A DNA stretch of 64,000 nt, taken from assembly GCA_036365455.1 (NCBI GenBank), contig JAWQUS010000011.1, positions 6,282,001-6,346,000 on the forward strand. The letters are read 5' to 3'. The notes beneath the pieces were generated by a model. That model ran no database searches and was not told the origin of the DNA. It saw only the letters and a list, made by a program, of their open reading frames with translations. The position numbers were made by a program, and so were the translations under genes. How positions within the stretch are numbered: the stretch's first letter is position 1; every line of letters starts with the position of its first letter. The stretch is from Macrosoma leucophasiata. Lineage: Eukaryota; Arthropoda; Insecta; Lepidoptera; Hedylidae. Below, one piece after another: positions 1 to 11,624 of this stretch.

Positions 1-234
1 TAAGGCACATTCGGGGCGGCGATCGTAAAATGGCCCTGTTAATGTGATTGTACAGCTGAGAGGCAATCGACAGCAGGAAATGATCTCTGCGTCCCGCTTC
101 ACAACTATATCCCTCTCTTTCAACGTCTTCATGACTATTGACTATGCGAAAGTGCTGCGAGAAATTTATGAATCTACTTGAGTAATGTTTTAATTGAAAC
201 AATTCTTTTTTTATGTTGTGATGATGGCAAACAA

Positions 235-589
235 ATGGCAAAGCGCGCATGGCCTCGCGGTTGGTGTAGATCGTGATCTACTCGGTTAAGCAATACGGGC
301 GCGGTCGGGTGTGTGATGGGTGACCGCTAGTGGAAAATTAAAATGCGCTTTTCCGTCCTTCGGAGGGCACGTCAAGCCATCGGCCCCAGTGGCTATCGAT
401 AAAAAGCAATCGTTGAACCTTGTCGGACGGCCTTATGGGTGATTTGAAAACATCCGACAGCGGGTTGGCCACTAACCTGTATTTCCACCAACCCGCATTG
501 GAGCAGCGTGGTGGAGTAAGCTCCAGGCCTTCCCCCAAAAAGTCGAGAGACTTGTGTCCAGCAGTGGGACGTATAATGGGTTGCCTTAC
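235..589 (+). mobile_element. 5S rRNA-derived SINE (SINE-5S), copy 1
   Basis: Retroposon whose 5' part resembles 5S rRNA: a gttaagca block, then cgggcgcggtcgggt, then gatgggtgaccgc, in the order of the internal 5S promoter and 3' half of 5S rRNA. The body continues to a gggttgcc end near 586. It is flanked by a 13-bp direct duplication tgatggcaaacaa at 222-234 and 590-602, as expected for LINE-mediated insertion. Related copies lie at 26,972, 31,337 and 43,631. The 5S origin is my recognition, not a computed alignment. Any open frame inside it is a by-product. Confidence 0.75.
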
Positions 590-604
590 TGATGGCAAAC
601 AAGT

Positions 605-835
605 TCACATGGATGGTACGTGAATACTGCAGTGTATATATATACCTACATCTACGTAAAAACTACTCTAGAGATCAATCTACAGATATCTAAACAAAAA
701 TGTAGGCGCGTTGCCACTCCTGAGATCTAAAGTTCTTCGCAGAATTTACATTCTTATGTAGAAATTAGTAGGCCATTACCATCATTTACATTCATCTAAC
801 CGGAATACGATAGTATTCCGGTTAGATGAACATCG
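605..835 (+). repeat. Fragment of dispersed family R3 ending in a perfect hairpin
   Basis: Pieces of a repeat family seen about 17 times in this window, called R3 here. Its recognisable blocks are ggcaaacaagc, gcgttaccactcctgag, cattaccatctaaccgg and ggtaatgcggtggtgcc. The copy ends in a perfect 18-bp inverted repeat with a 4-nt loop at 791-830, in which the ctaaccggaata block is mirrored on itself. R3 resembles a very common lepidopteran interspersed repeat; its class is not clear, and no terminal inverted repeat or tRNA promoter is visible. Confidence 0.5.
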
Positions 836-1355
836 TTTGGAGGAACATAACACTATCGTATAGGAACATAACAACTATCGTTTGGAGGAACATAGGCACT
901 GGCACCTACGCTCTTAATCCACGGCATTGAAACTTTTCTTATCGGTAAATGATCACTTGTTTTTTGACTTGACGTATTTTTCGGCTTGAAATAAAAAATA
1001 TTTTAAAGGATTTATCTCGCGTATATAAGTTGATTGTGATTGCGTGCGTGGATCAGGGTCGATAAACTAGTCGAGTACCTATCTTTTATTTACAATATAA
1101 AACTAAACAAATCGCTAAATCAGCATACTCATACAAAATGTGCGAAACAATCGGCCATTCGATGAGGACAAGCGCACTCATCGCTCGGCCTAAGCCTGAT
1201 TAGCTAAGCAAAGCGCGTGCGTCGAATCCTGTTGAATGTGCGATTTACTAACGAACCTATAAGTGGCGAGGACGTGAATCGTGGGAATTTGAAAAATCGA
1301 TTGAAACTTACCTTACTCATGAGTTCCAGAAATGAAAAGGCAGATATAAATGGTC
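833..1355. other. Short tandem motif, then no recognisable feature
   Basis: At 833-895 a motif of the type gtttggaggaacata occurs three times with spacing of about 22-31 bases. From about 900 to 1,355 I see AT-rich single-copy sequence with no gene-like frame or known repeat. Confidence 0.35.
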
Positions 1356-1520
1356 GACCCGGGTAGTCCATAAATATGTGACGACTACTTGATTTCAGTC
1401 GCGGATTTGATCCTCCCATCGGGAATCGGGACACATATTTGTAAGGCCTGCAAATATTTGTTTCAGGTCTGGGTTTGTGAGTAGGTATAACGGCCCCCAC
1501 GATACGGTTTTATACCAAAT
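1356..1520 (+). mobile_element. tRNA-derived SINE-B, diverged copy
   Basis: Matches, with many substitutions, the SINE-B layout: cccggttagtccag A-box region, gcgggttcgatccccgcaccgg B-box region, then acaaatatttgtatggcct, tttgtttcgggtctgggtg and a tail with cccacgacac. Intact relatives are at 11,428 and 49,738. Confidence 0.6.
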
Positions 1521-3585
1521 GCAGAACATACTCGAAGTATGCGAAAGAAATAAAAAAAAAGAATTGTTGATAATGATATAAAAAAAAAAACTATAAAAGG
1601 TTAAAGTAAAAACATCTGTCAGTAGGTATCATTGTCTGCAACACAAAAATAATGAGCATCAAAGAAGCTGACACTCGTAATTAAAGGACAAAAGGTGGAC
1701 GAAAATGAAGGCACTCGCGGTGACGGACACTAACTAATTATACATCATTCGCAAAGATCACGAACCCGTGTGAATTGTTTTACCACGTACCCACATTAAA
1801 TTCATTAAGATACATGGTGGTCCATCAAAGTTGATCAACATCGACCACTACACTTATACCTACGAATAATACTGTCTAGAAATGTAACTCTCATACAATA
1901 ATCGCTTCGATTATGGTTCCATTTACGTAGACAAACTGCAATCATAACAAACACACTTTCAACGTGCTTGCATTCGATTGGTCACGACAAGGTCATTTCT
2001 CCGAGCGGCAAGGAAACGTGCCTGACTAGCTGCGGTGTGTCCTTTAATGCCCCGCCCATGGTGTGTCTATTTGGGTGGAACTTTTTTTTGGGTTACTTAC
2101 ATTTCTTCAGATTAATATTCGTATATCTATAGACAATAGGCATTTTGAGGCGCGCGCATGCAGTACTAAGGGGTCTAAGGGGGTAACACCAGTCAAATGT
2201 ACCAACAAATCGACAGGAGTATGTCTGTAGCACCAAAGTGTGACCAAAAAAGAAGCACTTAACATTAACGCGTGTATATTATGTACTTGCGCTGCTATCC
2301 CGATCTCTTATCTACGACATCGTAGCTGTACTTTTCTAGGCGTTTGTATTACCAACATCACTGCAACTGCCGTGTGTGAAGACGCTGTACTACAACATTA
2401 TAAGTATAAGGTTACAAATACGCTCCCGAAAAATCGGATTAAGTACTTAAACCCCTCAGAGGAAAGACTAAAGCATAACCCCTATATGGTTAATCTTATC
2501 GATCTTTTTCCCCGTTAGACACGTTAAGCTAGATTATCTGTAAGTAACAATTTATTGGGTACCGTTAGTTGCGTTCACACGTCATACAAAATTGTGACAT
2601 TAGGTTGTTCACTGACCTACTTCTATAAGCGTGTTGGAATAGATGACCGGCATATGACTCAGATTATTTACTCTTACTATAGGTACCGAGATATTTTGTG
2701 AAAAGATGTGGAATAAACACCTAGTGTGGGGCTGTAAGTATCAGCGTATAAGTTTTGTTTACAAAAAAAACGTTCTTAAAGAACGTTATTTTTGTAAACG
2801 TTCTTACTCTATCTCTTTTATCTTTTTTCTGTTCATTTGTTCTAAATCTCCCATTACATGATGATATGTTAAATATCTGGTCCACATCCATGGGTTCCTA
2901 TTAAGATAAAGGAAAAAAAATCCATGTGGAACATTGCGTAAACAGATCCAAAATACAATCTGAAGCAAAACCTCGTAAGCGTAATTTGAAAATGGTTCTC
3001 AGTTATTTGAACAGGGAAAACCTGTGCGGCGATATAATTTGTCAAACACCTTGACCCAGTTTTCTCTTCGCCGCGTGCAAATAAGAAAAAAAAGCGCGCC
3101 TGTGTTCGGTACACCGCAGTTTTACAATTTAAATTTATTGTTTCTTTAACTTCTAACGAACTGGAGACTCCGATGAGAGCTTTCTCATTGAATTAAATGG
3201 CGCGTAAATGAATCCGTTCTGAAAAAAAAAAAACGAAAGTTCCAAAGACAATACGGTTAAATTGAAATTGTGCAGGAGAATGAATGGAGAAAAAGTTAAT
3301 TTCAGGGAGGATTTAAAATGTTCATTAATAAGGAAAATAGCCAAGAATTTTAATTTTATCTTAGAAGATTGATGCGTAGGGTACGCTTCACGCTTTCATT
3401 TGTTATAATTTTGAACTCTTGAATTTTGGCTGTAACTTTAACTTATTATGTTGATAATTATAACAACAGAACAAGAAGAAGTTGGATTTTTTGCTTTTCG
3501 AAGAGCAAGAGACTGAAATATGTTTGCACATTTATAAGGCAATCAACAACAAAGAGGCTATGGACATTTGGTTGGTACGTTACTA
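1521..3585. other. No gene seen; one small AT hairpin
   Basis: AT-rich sequence without recognisable coding or repeat families. At 2,761-2,795 aaaacgttcttaaagaacgtt forms a short near-palindrome with poly-A/poly-T shoulders. A 92-codon open frame at 2,240-2,518 has no recognisable motif and is treated as chance. Confidence 0.3.
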
Positions 3586-3589
3586 AGCC

Positions 3590-3720
3590 ATTCTGAATCT
3601 TCTGTACTCCGACATCCTCAGGACTGTCATTACCACTTCGCGGCAAGTATAATCTACTAGGTAATGCGATGGTGACTACGCCCGCGAGCTTCACTTCTAG
3701 ATCTCTACCACCAGAGAGTA
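3590..3720 (+). repeat. R3 repeat, 3' fragment
   Basis: Contains the R3 3' blocks gcggcaagtata, aggtaatgcgatggtg and acgcccgcgagct followed by ctctaccacc, in the same order as the full copies at 10,945 and 22,425. Confidence 0.55.
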
Positions 3721-3882
3721 CTAGAACGTTAGGATTGATTATCGTGAACCTCAATCGACCCTGGACAATGAAAAACAGAATAACAGAAGAGGGCAATAAA
3801 TTGAATCCATTGAGATGACACTGCCTAATCGTAAAGTTCAAAAGAACTAAAGAATTCGATCAATAAACCCAAAGTTTGTGAA

Positions 3883-4191
3883 TCAGTCGCGAAATTGTCG
3901 AAGTTGGTCCAAGTTGGGAATAGATTTCAATTTAAAGAGCTGTAACTTAGTCGCTAGTTGTATCGGATCGCTGCACCGCCGCAAACTGTAGATTAACCGC
4001 GCATACCGCCAGGATAAGTTGGTCTGGCATAGGGTTGTCACCCGTGCAGTTTGCCTAGTTCTAGTTAAGAGGCTGCGTTTGTACGACCCCGTAATTTGTA
4101 TAATAGAAGCAAATAAATTTGGATCTGGTGATAACAACATATCAGCATTTTGACCTTTGGTTTGTATAAATGTATAGGTTGCGGCCGTCAC
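3883..4191 (-). CDS. Unrecognised 102-codon open frame, possible transposon or gene fragment
   Basis: Open frame from ATG at 4,191 to stop at 3,883. The inferred protein is basic and of mixed composition, rich in Arg, Leu, Gln and Thr in its second half (for example a TLCQTNLSWRYARLIYSLRR stretch), and ends in LRQFRD. The DNA is more GC-rich than its surroundings, which is why I keep it rather than dismissing it. I see no signal peptide, zinc finger, transposase or reverse-transcriptase motif, and I do not recognise the family. It may be a piece of an old transposable element or chance; no promoter or splice context argues for a gene. Confidence 0.22.
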   Translation of the reverse strand: MTAATYTFIQTKGQNADMLLSPDPNLFASIIQITGSYKRSLLTRTRQTARVTTLCQTNLSWRYARLIYSLRRCSDPIQLATKLQLFKLKSIPNLDQLRQFRD

Positions 4192-4199
4192 TCAACATC

Positions 4200-5215
4200 T
4201 AAGTGAACTGTATGTTTGTTAGCCACTAACATTTGCACTCCGGAATGGTTGCAGTTAGAGACCTAGTTTTAATTGATGGCAGTTAGTCTTCGGCGTTGAA
4301 CATGGTACTAATACTGGAGATAAAAACACGAAAAATAATGATACACAATAAGTCCAATACATCTTTGTGTCCGGTTACTAAAATCGAAATCCGGGTATTT
4401 AAAATTTTTATTTTTAGTTGGTTTAAAGATGGCAACCCTAGTCGTGTATTGGTTTTCCATATAGAATTTGTCTCGTTAAATTAGCTCGTTTAGTGTTTAC
4501 CAGCGTTTAATGTGTTTGATTTTGGATTTGTGGAACCCTCTGGCTTATTGAACTAATTAAAAGTGATCTTATTGATGAAGTTTATTTTGTATTCCACTAA
4601 AATAATGTAAATATGTCTATCACTGCCAAGTTCAAAAAGCCATTCTAATTAGTAAAAATGCGTGGCTTGGTCGTTTTGCTACCGTCACATGGACGTTCGG
4701 TGATTTTGTTTTAACTCATCATTAAGTTTTATACCATAGGTACAATAGTAACAAAACGGCCAAGCCGAGTTTGTGCAAATTAGGTTTTGTAGAGTTAAGG
4801 CGTGTTGAGTTAGAAACTTGTCTCTAAAAGAGATCTGATAGCTTTTTAACGACGCGAGACTTAATATAGGTCGCTCCAGGTAAAAAGAACGCTGGCGGTC
4901 AAGCTGCGCGTCATGTGTTTTTATTTCATTTTATGTTATTCTATGTAATATAGTTTTCAATCTGCCTACCAATACACGAAACCGCAAGCGAAAGCTAGAT
5001 CAAAAATAAACCAATAGGGCTAGTACTTTCGTGCGCGAGTGTACCGATGCGCGAACACATCCCTTCTACTTTCTTCCAGCGTTCTTTTTACGTGGCGCGA
5101 CCTATACATGATCTTTGGCAAGAGTTTATATGAAAATGTTTTTGATGGGATTTTATTTCTTTCCATAAGTTTCCGTTGCTTATGACCATAGTTTATGTTT
5201 TATCAATTTATTCCA
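4200..5215. other. No feature seen
   Basis: AT-rich sequence with no recognisable gene or repeat; short open frames have no motif. Confidence 0.3.
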
Positions 5216-5290
5216 TGAACGGGCAAGCATACAGTTTATAAGCTGCAGTCATCAATTAACATCAATGTGAAGTACATGCTTGTTTGCCAC
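5216..5290 (-). repeat. R3 repeat, 5' fragment
   Basis: Reverse complement of the R3 start: gcttgtttgccac, catcaatgtgaa and gctgcagtcatc appear in order. Confidence 0.5.
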
Positions 5291-5608
5291 CATGATACCA
5301 TAAAAAAGGTAAACTTAACAAAAATATTTCCATTTTCAGGTTACCATACTTCAAAAGGAAATAGCCAACCCTTATAAGAACACTCGAGTGTCCGTCTGTC
5401 TGCCACGGCCGATTTTCTCTGAAACAACTGCGTAGATTGAGTTGAAAAATTGTCACGTATTTAAATCAGTGAATGAGGAAAAATTAGACTTGCACAAAAT
5501 AAAGCTTCGCAAAGTTTGCGACATATCAAATACAACATCTTATTTAAAAGAACTAACACTTATAATTTTAAAGTAAAAATAATAAATGTTAGATAAAATA
5601 AGTAAAAA

Positions 5609-5915
5609 CGTAACTTCACGCCTGTAATCCCCGAAGGGGTAGGCAGAGGTGAATGCATGCATTCAAGCATACATGGAAACACCCACGATTCGCCGGTTAC
5701 GTTTTGGCCCATGTAACAAGTGGCGAGCCTGTTGACATTTCCGGGCATATTTCCAAACTTCGAGGTACTGGGAAATTTCCAGAAAATGGAAAAATCCCAA
5801 TAGAACCAGAGATATAGGACTTTACACCATTATCTCTGATAACCCCCTACCCGGGAATCGAACCCAGGGCCTCAGCGTAGTAGTAGTGGCCTGCTACCAC
5901 TAGGCTACCGAGGCA
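5609..5915 (-). mobile_element. tRNA-derived SINE-A, near full length
   Basis: On the minus strand it begins tgcctcggtagcctagtggt (A box tagcctagtgg), has the B box ggttcgattcccgggtag, a body with cctctggttctattgg and acatgggccaaaacgtaac, and ends tacccCTTCGggggattacaggcgtgaagttacg. The end can fold as a short hairpin with a UUCG loop and resembles the 3' end of the LINE fragments at 15,270 and elsewhere. Seven copies are present in the window. Confidence 0.85.
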
Positions 5916-6643
5916 GTTAATTATATACAGATTATATAGGAAATCTCTTAATTGTACGGAACACCCCCCTCATGAGTCCGACTGGTAATTGTCAGGTTTT
6001 TTTTATTGAATACAAACTACAATAAAGTATCGACCAAGATCACATTTATTATCAAGGGACTCGATAACACCCGAAAACTGAAATAAAAATAGACTTTACA
6101 AGGGAATTCGTTTTATATTGTCATAAAATACATTGGATCTCGTCACATTATTCCTCTATTCCCATATTTTATCTTCAACGCGCTCGGGGAAACATTCGTT
6201 GAATATGTACCCGAGAATAGAAAATTCATAAATACTGAACGTATTCGTAACGACAGTGTTATTGACTAAAATATTCATATCTCACTTATAAGACTCAACA
6301 GCTTACAAGATTCTACCATTACGTTATTTTTATTATTAATAGAAACGACTTATACAATGTATTATATTGTATCTCCGCTGTAAACTATGATAAAAATAGA
6401 GTTACCTGACAGATCACAATCACAAACAATGCTTGTAACATGATATGTTCTTAGGTTTTCGCGAGCTACATTGTACGATGTTACAATGCTTGTAACATCG
6501 TCCATACCACGAATGAATGGATTTTCGGTTAGTAAACGTGTATATAATATGTTCGTTGGGACGATTTTTAATTGGTTATATCAAATGGTAATATACCAGT
6601 ATCATTTTGTTATTTCTTGCATAGAGGTAAGATTTTAGGTCAA
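5916..6643. other. No feature seen
   Basis: AT-rich sequence. A gcttgtaacat motif recurs at 6,430 and 6,488, but I cannot attach a function to it. Confidence 0.3.
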
Positions 6644-6759
6644 AGGGCGGCCACACAAAACTACGATGCTATGCGACGCCGCATCGCAAGCGATGTATTC
6701 GTGCGAGCTCACAGATATTTGCGATGCGATGCAAATTCGCAGTTATGTGTAAGAGCCCT
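6644..6759. mobile_element. Small MITE-like inverted-repeat element
   Basis: 116 bp bounded by imperfect terminal inverted repeats: agggcggccacacaaaacta at the left and the complement of tagttatgtgtaagagccct-like sequence at the right. Internally it is rich in gatgcgatgc and gcgatgta. No target duplication is obvious. DNA transposon class is not assignable. Confidence 0.5.
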
Positions 6760-7254
6760 ACGGTGTCACAACGCTTATTTATTGCGTATATACTACTACG
6801 CAGTGAGTATTCTATTATTGAGCGTGCAGTTTTCAACTTAATTTGAATTGCACGTTTGTTTGTCTTTCTAGTTCAGTCCATGGAACTGTAATTGCTTATT
6901 ACACTTATGTATGCGATTCTATTAGTTGTAAGTTTAGTTGACACGTATTACACAAAAAAAACAATTAAAAATTACACACTCACACAATAATTACAAATCG
7001 AGATAGTTTACTGTCGTTCTCCAGCACTTGTGAGAGTTGGACTATGCACCTGACACCATGCACGGGATTACCACAATTCCCTTAAGCTCGCCTGCTGGCG
7101 AAATTCTATGTGACAACCGTAAATTGTTGTCTTAACAGTAAAAATTATGATTGAAGACATAGTGATCTACGAATGCGTTTAAAAGTTTCTAATAGATCTT
7201 AAACAAAACTTAAAACAAGCGATATGTAACTTCGATAGTTAGTTCATTATTTTT
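6760..7254. other. No feature seen
   Basis: AT-rich sequence without recognisable gene or repeat. Confidence 0.3.
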
Positions 7255-7425
7255 TTACGTCCTGAAATGGTAAACAAGCGTACAGTTTACATTGAAAGTA
7301 AGTAAGTAAAAACACTACCATTTAGCGGTCAGTTATATTAGATTAGCGGCAATGCGGTAATCTGGTGATTTCGCGCGCGAGTTACGTGATTGGAGCTCTA
7401 CCACCAGTTAAGCTACTAACTACTT
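7255..7425 (+). repeat. R3 repeat, internally deleted
   Basis: Starts tggtaaacaagcgtacag and ends gagctctaccaccagtta, the two ends of R3, with most of the middle missing. Confidence 0.55.
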
Positions 7426-7917
7426 TCATAACTCAAAATTCAAATCGTTTATTTCAAATTGGTCTACAAGGACAGTTTTGCATTGTCGGTTTATAAGCAA
7501 CCTACAGAGAATGACTTACCTGTAATAATAATCGAATAGGTATTAAATAAATACCAATTTAATAATAATATTTAACCGACACGTGAATCATCAAATTTTT
7601 CAATTCGTTCATAGAAGAAAATGAAATATCTGTTCGTTACATTAGTGCCTCCCATTGAAAACTAATTATTTTTTGTTATTTTTACATGTTACAATGGACG
7701 TCAAAATTCTGTTCTATGTATCACTTGAGCGAATTCGAACAATAAATTTGAAAAACAATGTAGGTAGGTATAGATTTCATAGGTGTTTTGTGATGCTGTT
7801 CGAGTACAAAGAAAATAACATAATTTCCTTACACCATATAAATTCTGACTCAATGTCACAGAGTGTAACATATCCGTGTCCTTTAGGGACCCACGCTCAT
7901 CGTTAATGTTACCACGA

Positions 7918-10460
7918 ATTAACTAACAGATGAGGTACGGAAATTGACAAACAAATATTTTGACGTACTCGGAAAATGCGACCATTAATCAACTGCCGTT
8001 CAGTTATTATACACAGGCTTGGGGAATTTGTCTTCGAACGCTTCCTCAACCGTATATAGGAATAAAATCTTGGTTAGAACTAGATTTCGTAGGTGACGTC
8101 ATTTTAAGGACCGTAAGTATTAGTGCGTCATACTCGTGAACGGGTGCTGTTGGTGGGGACTGGTCTGTTCTGGTTTGCAAGAGCTACATCTCACTTAGCA
8201 GATAGAAGTTTGTTTGCACCTATGCTATGGACGTTCACATTATTTGATTTTCATGATAATCTGTACTAGATTTAAGCTCTCATTTAAAAGAGCTCTTAGG
8301 TACTGAGTTTGGTGGGTAGCGGAGTTCTTCCCAGTAGTGACTGCACTTGGAACTCTGCTAAGTGAATAACTTTGATCTTGACGAATAAGTTTTTCATTTT
8401 CTTCATTTATCATCATTGAAGGAATTGAAAAAAATTGTGATACTTATATGTATATAACTAAGTACCTACTTTAGATTCTAAGTTTAATTTACTATTAATA
8501 TATGTTTTTGCTTTTACTATATGTTATGGTTATTCACTCTAGGTAATTTATGATTTCTTGGCGTTTTGAAAATAATAATTATCTATAAAGATCTCTGTAA
8601 AGATCTATTCGAAATAAAAATATTTTCTTTCTTTTCATCAGAATTGAATTTTCAACTTTGATAGATCTTACAACTTTCATAAAATATTATACTGATCACT
8701 GCATTTCGCTCTCCAGTTACCTACATACGTACATCGGCAATATTACCGACCACAAACGAAATAACAGATGAGGTACGGAAATACGCAAGTTAATATTTCG
8801 ATGTACTCACAAAACACGACCATTAATCAACTGCCGCTAGGTTATTAAACCGGAGCCTGAGGAAGTAAGCTCTTTACTGATTCCTCTGTCAACCGTTCGT
8901 TCGCATGAAATCATTGTATGAAATAGACCACGATAGTGGCGTCATGAAGAGGAACGTAGGTAATTGTAAACGTAACTTCACGCCTGTAATCCCTGAAGGG
9001 GTAGACAGAGGTAATTGCATGCATTCAAGCATATATGCAAACACCCACGACTCGCCGGTTACGTTTTGGCCCATGTAACCTGTTGCCATCTCCGGGCACA
9101 TTACCTAACTCCGAGGTACTGGGAAACTTCTAGAAAATGGGAAAATCCCAATAGACCCAGAGATAAAGGATTTTTAACCGTTATCTCTACACTTTGAACT
9201 AGACACGTTGGTGAAATCATTTTGAGGAGCGAAAGTAGGTACTTGTAAGTATTGAATTTTCAACAACCTGATAGTTTCATTACTTTGATCAAACCGCTTA
9301 CAGATCGTAGCATTTCTCTTTCTTGTTACTTACATGCACATAGGCAATGGAAGCCGCAAATTAACCAACAGTAGATACGGGAATAGACAAGTAATTATTT
9401 TGACGTGCTTATTCGGAAAACGCGATCGTTAATCAACTGCCGCTCAGTAATTGTTTGCTATATGCAAAGTCGGTGGAGGGTATCGTCGAATCGATCACAG
9501 CGCTCGAATATAGCAATTTGACACAGAGTTAGTTCACAAATTATACAACAGTAGTTATGGAAGAAATAAGCAATTATTTTGTCATACCTATTCGAGGTAT
9601 CAACTGCCGCTCAGTTATTATATACCGGAGCTTGGGGTATTTGTCTTCGAACACTTCGTTGATTCCATTCTTGGCCGTGCGTAGTCAATAACGGATTTAT
9701 ATTACCTACTGTCTATTGAAGAGGTCAATATCCAATACTTTAATATAACAATAAGTTCGACATTTTCTGGGAGAATTTCTCACGATTTTTACCGGTTGTA
9801 CCCGGAAAATAGAATCATTAATCAACTCGTGTTCATTTAATATAAGTACCTGGGGAATTTGTCTTTGAACCCTCCGTTGATTCCATTTTTGGCAGTGCGT
9901 ATTCAAGAACGGTTTTAAATTAGGTACTCCCTGTTGGAGAGGTCAACATCTAATAGTTTAATATAACAATAAATTCGAAATTTTCTGGAAGAATTGCTCA
10001 CGATTTTTACCGGTCGTACGCGGAAAATGGAACCATTAATCAACTCGCGTTCATTTAATATACCTGGGGAATTTGTCTTCAAACACTTCGTTGATTTCTT
10101 CCTCAGCCGTGGGTAGCCAAGAAATATGGGTTCGAATTATACTTGGTTACTGATGACATTTTCTGGCAGTCTAGTATTCCGTCAATTAGCAGTTGAGTAG
10201 GTTTTACAAATCGCGATCGCAATCCCTTCATTTCTAATTTCTTTTATACGCACATAAGCAACGTTATAAACATATTGACCACAAATTAACCAACATTAGT
10301 TGCGGAAATACTCCGATAAGAAGTAAATAAGTTGACAAGAAAATATTTTGAGGTCCCTGGAAAATGGGACTATTAATCAACTCGCGTACAGTTATTATAC
10401 GGGAGCCTTGGGAATTTGTCTTCAAACACTTCGTTGATTATTTTCTCAACCGTGCATAAC
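7918..10460 (+). repeat. Seven diverged tandem units (region A)
   Basis: A core of the type ccattaatcaactgccgctcag, ttattatac, ggagcttggggaatttgtcttcgaac and cttcgttgattcc recurs with cores near 7,983, 8,819, 9,427, 9,597, 9,815, 10,030 and 10,370. Spacing ranges from about 170 to 840 bp because of insertions, including a SINE-A at 8,970. Each core is preceded by aacagatgaggtacggaaat or a relative. There is no coding frame across the units. Confidence 0.7.
8970..9188 (-). mobile_element. SINE-A, 5'-truncated copy
   Basis: Carries the SINE-A 3' part (cgtaacttcacgcctgtaat, gttacgttttggcccatgta, cagagataaaggat) but stops before the tRNA-like head, as in 5'-truncated retroposition. It interrupts the tandem region A. 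Confidence 0.75.
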
Positions 10461-10944
10461 CTTAAAACCTTGATGATGAATTAGATCTAGATTTAATAAC
10501 TGACAGTAAACAAAATTAAAGATGATTCCGGAAAGACTTTAATAAGCGATTAAACCAAAAGAAACAAGATCAATTCAAATTTCATTTCACTAATGGCTAA
10601 TTCCAATATTACACCTTCAATCGAATCCTGCAAAACAGAAACTGAGTAGGACCTCCACAAACTAAAAACAAGTACAGACAGCTAACAAAATTAATTACAG
10701 TACTAGGAAAGACTTACAAACGTTGGACTAGTTAAGTAAGTAATAAGAAATGCAATCAATCCAGATAAACATTTACGAAGTGAACCGAAACCACTCCTAT
10801 TTGACACGTCAAACACATTTGAATACGTACGGATGCTATACTAGGTGACTGGTAAATCACGGGACATGTTAATAGAAATTACTCAATACTTGATTTTCGA
10901 CCAAATTATGTGTTAAAATAAGGTACTTAATTTTTATTTTTTTA
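10461..10944. other. No feature seen
   Basis: AT-rich sequence with no recognisable feature. Confidence 0.3.
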
Positions 10945-11215
10945 TGTAATGGAAGTGGCAAACAAGCGTGCAGTTCACATTGATGTTATTGATGACTGCA
11001 GCCTATAGACACCCACACAAAGACCGAGGTCAAAATGCAGATGCGTTACCACTCCTGAGGCCTAAGGTGTTATGCCTCTGTGCCGGAAATTACTGGGCCG
11101 TACATTACCACCTGACCGGAACACGAGTGCTGAACACTACCATTTAGCGGCAAGTATATTAGGTAATGCGGTGGTGCCTACGCCCGCGAGCTCCGTCACT
11201 GGAGCTCTACTTCCA
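10945..11215 (+). repeat. R3 repeat, near full length
   Basis: One of four near-complete copies: aatggaagtggcaaacaagc, gactgcagcctatagacac, cgttaccactcctgaggcct, atgcctctgtgccgg, cacctgaccggaacacga, ccatttagcggcaagtat, aggtaatgcggtggtgcc and gagctccgtcactggagct, in order. Confidence 0.7.
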
Positions 11216-11427
11216 TTAATTATTGACCGAATTGTCCCGCAAAATTACAAAATAGATATTTTGTAATTGATTGGAATTATATCGGTATGAGGCGATAAGT
11301 ATAAGTATTATTACGAGCAAACACTTGAACTTGCTAACTCCTTACGGTCGACTGGCTAAAAAAGTTGCTAAAAAGTCACGTGACTTGACGAGAAATTAAG
11401 GACTTCTAAAGTATTTACAAGTACTTG

Positions 11428-11618
11428 ACGACCCGGTTAGTCCAGCAGTGTGAGACGACCGTTTCATTCGAAGGATCGCGGGTTCGATATCCGCACCGGG
11501 ACAAATATTTGTATGGCCTACCAGTATTTGTTTCGGGTACGTGTTGTGTGTGTACAACGACACCCACGACACAGGTTTATAAGTGTGGGATTGTGAGTAT
11601 AAGCGTATTTATTTATAT
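11428..11618 (+). mobile_element. tRNA-derived SINE-B, near full length
   Basis: Head cgacccggttagtccagcag with an A-box-like segment, then gcgggttcgatatccgcacc (B box ggttcgat), then acaaatatttgtatggccta, a tttcgggtacgtg body, cccacgacacaggtttata and the end gagtataagcgta. No RNA-gene acceptor stem closes, so it is not a tRNA gene. Confidence 0.8.
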
Positions 11619-11624
11619 CAAATG

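Noticed and set aside
5840..5915. tRNA gene in SINE-A head
   Set aside because: Same head is repeated in several SINE copies with a common body and LINE-like tail, so it is a SINE.
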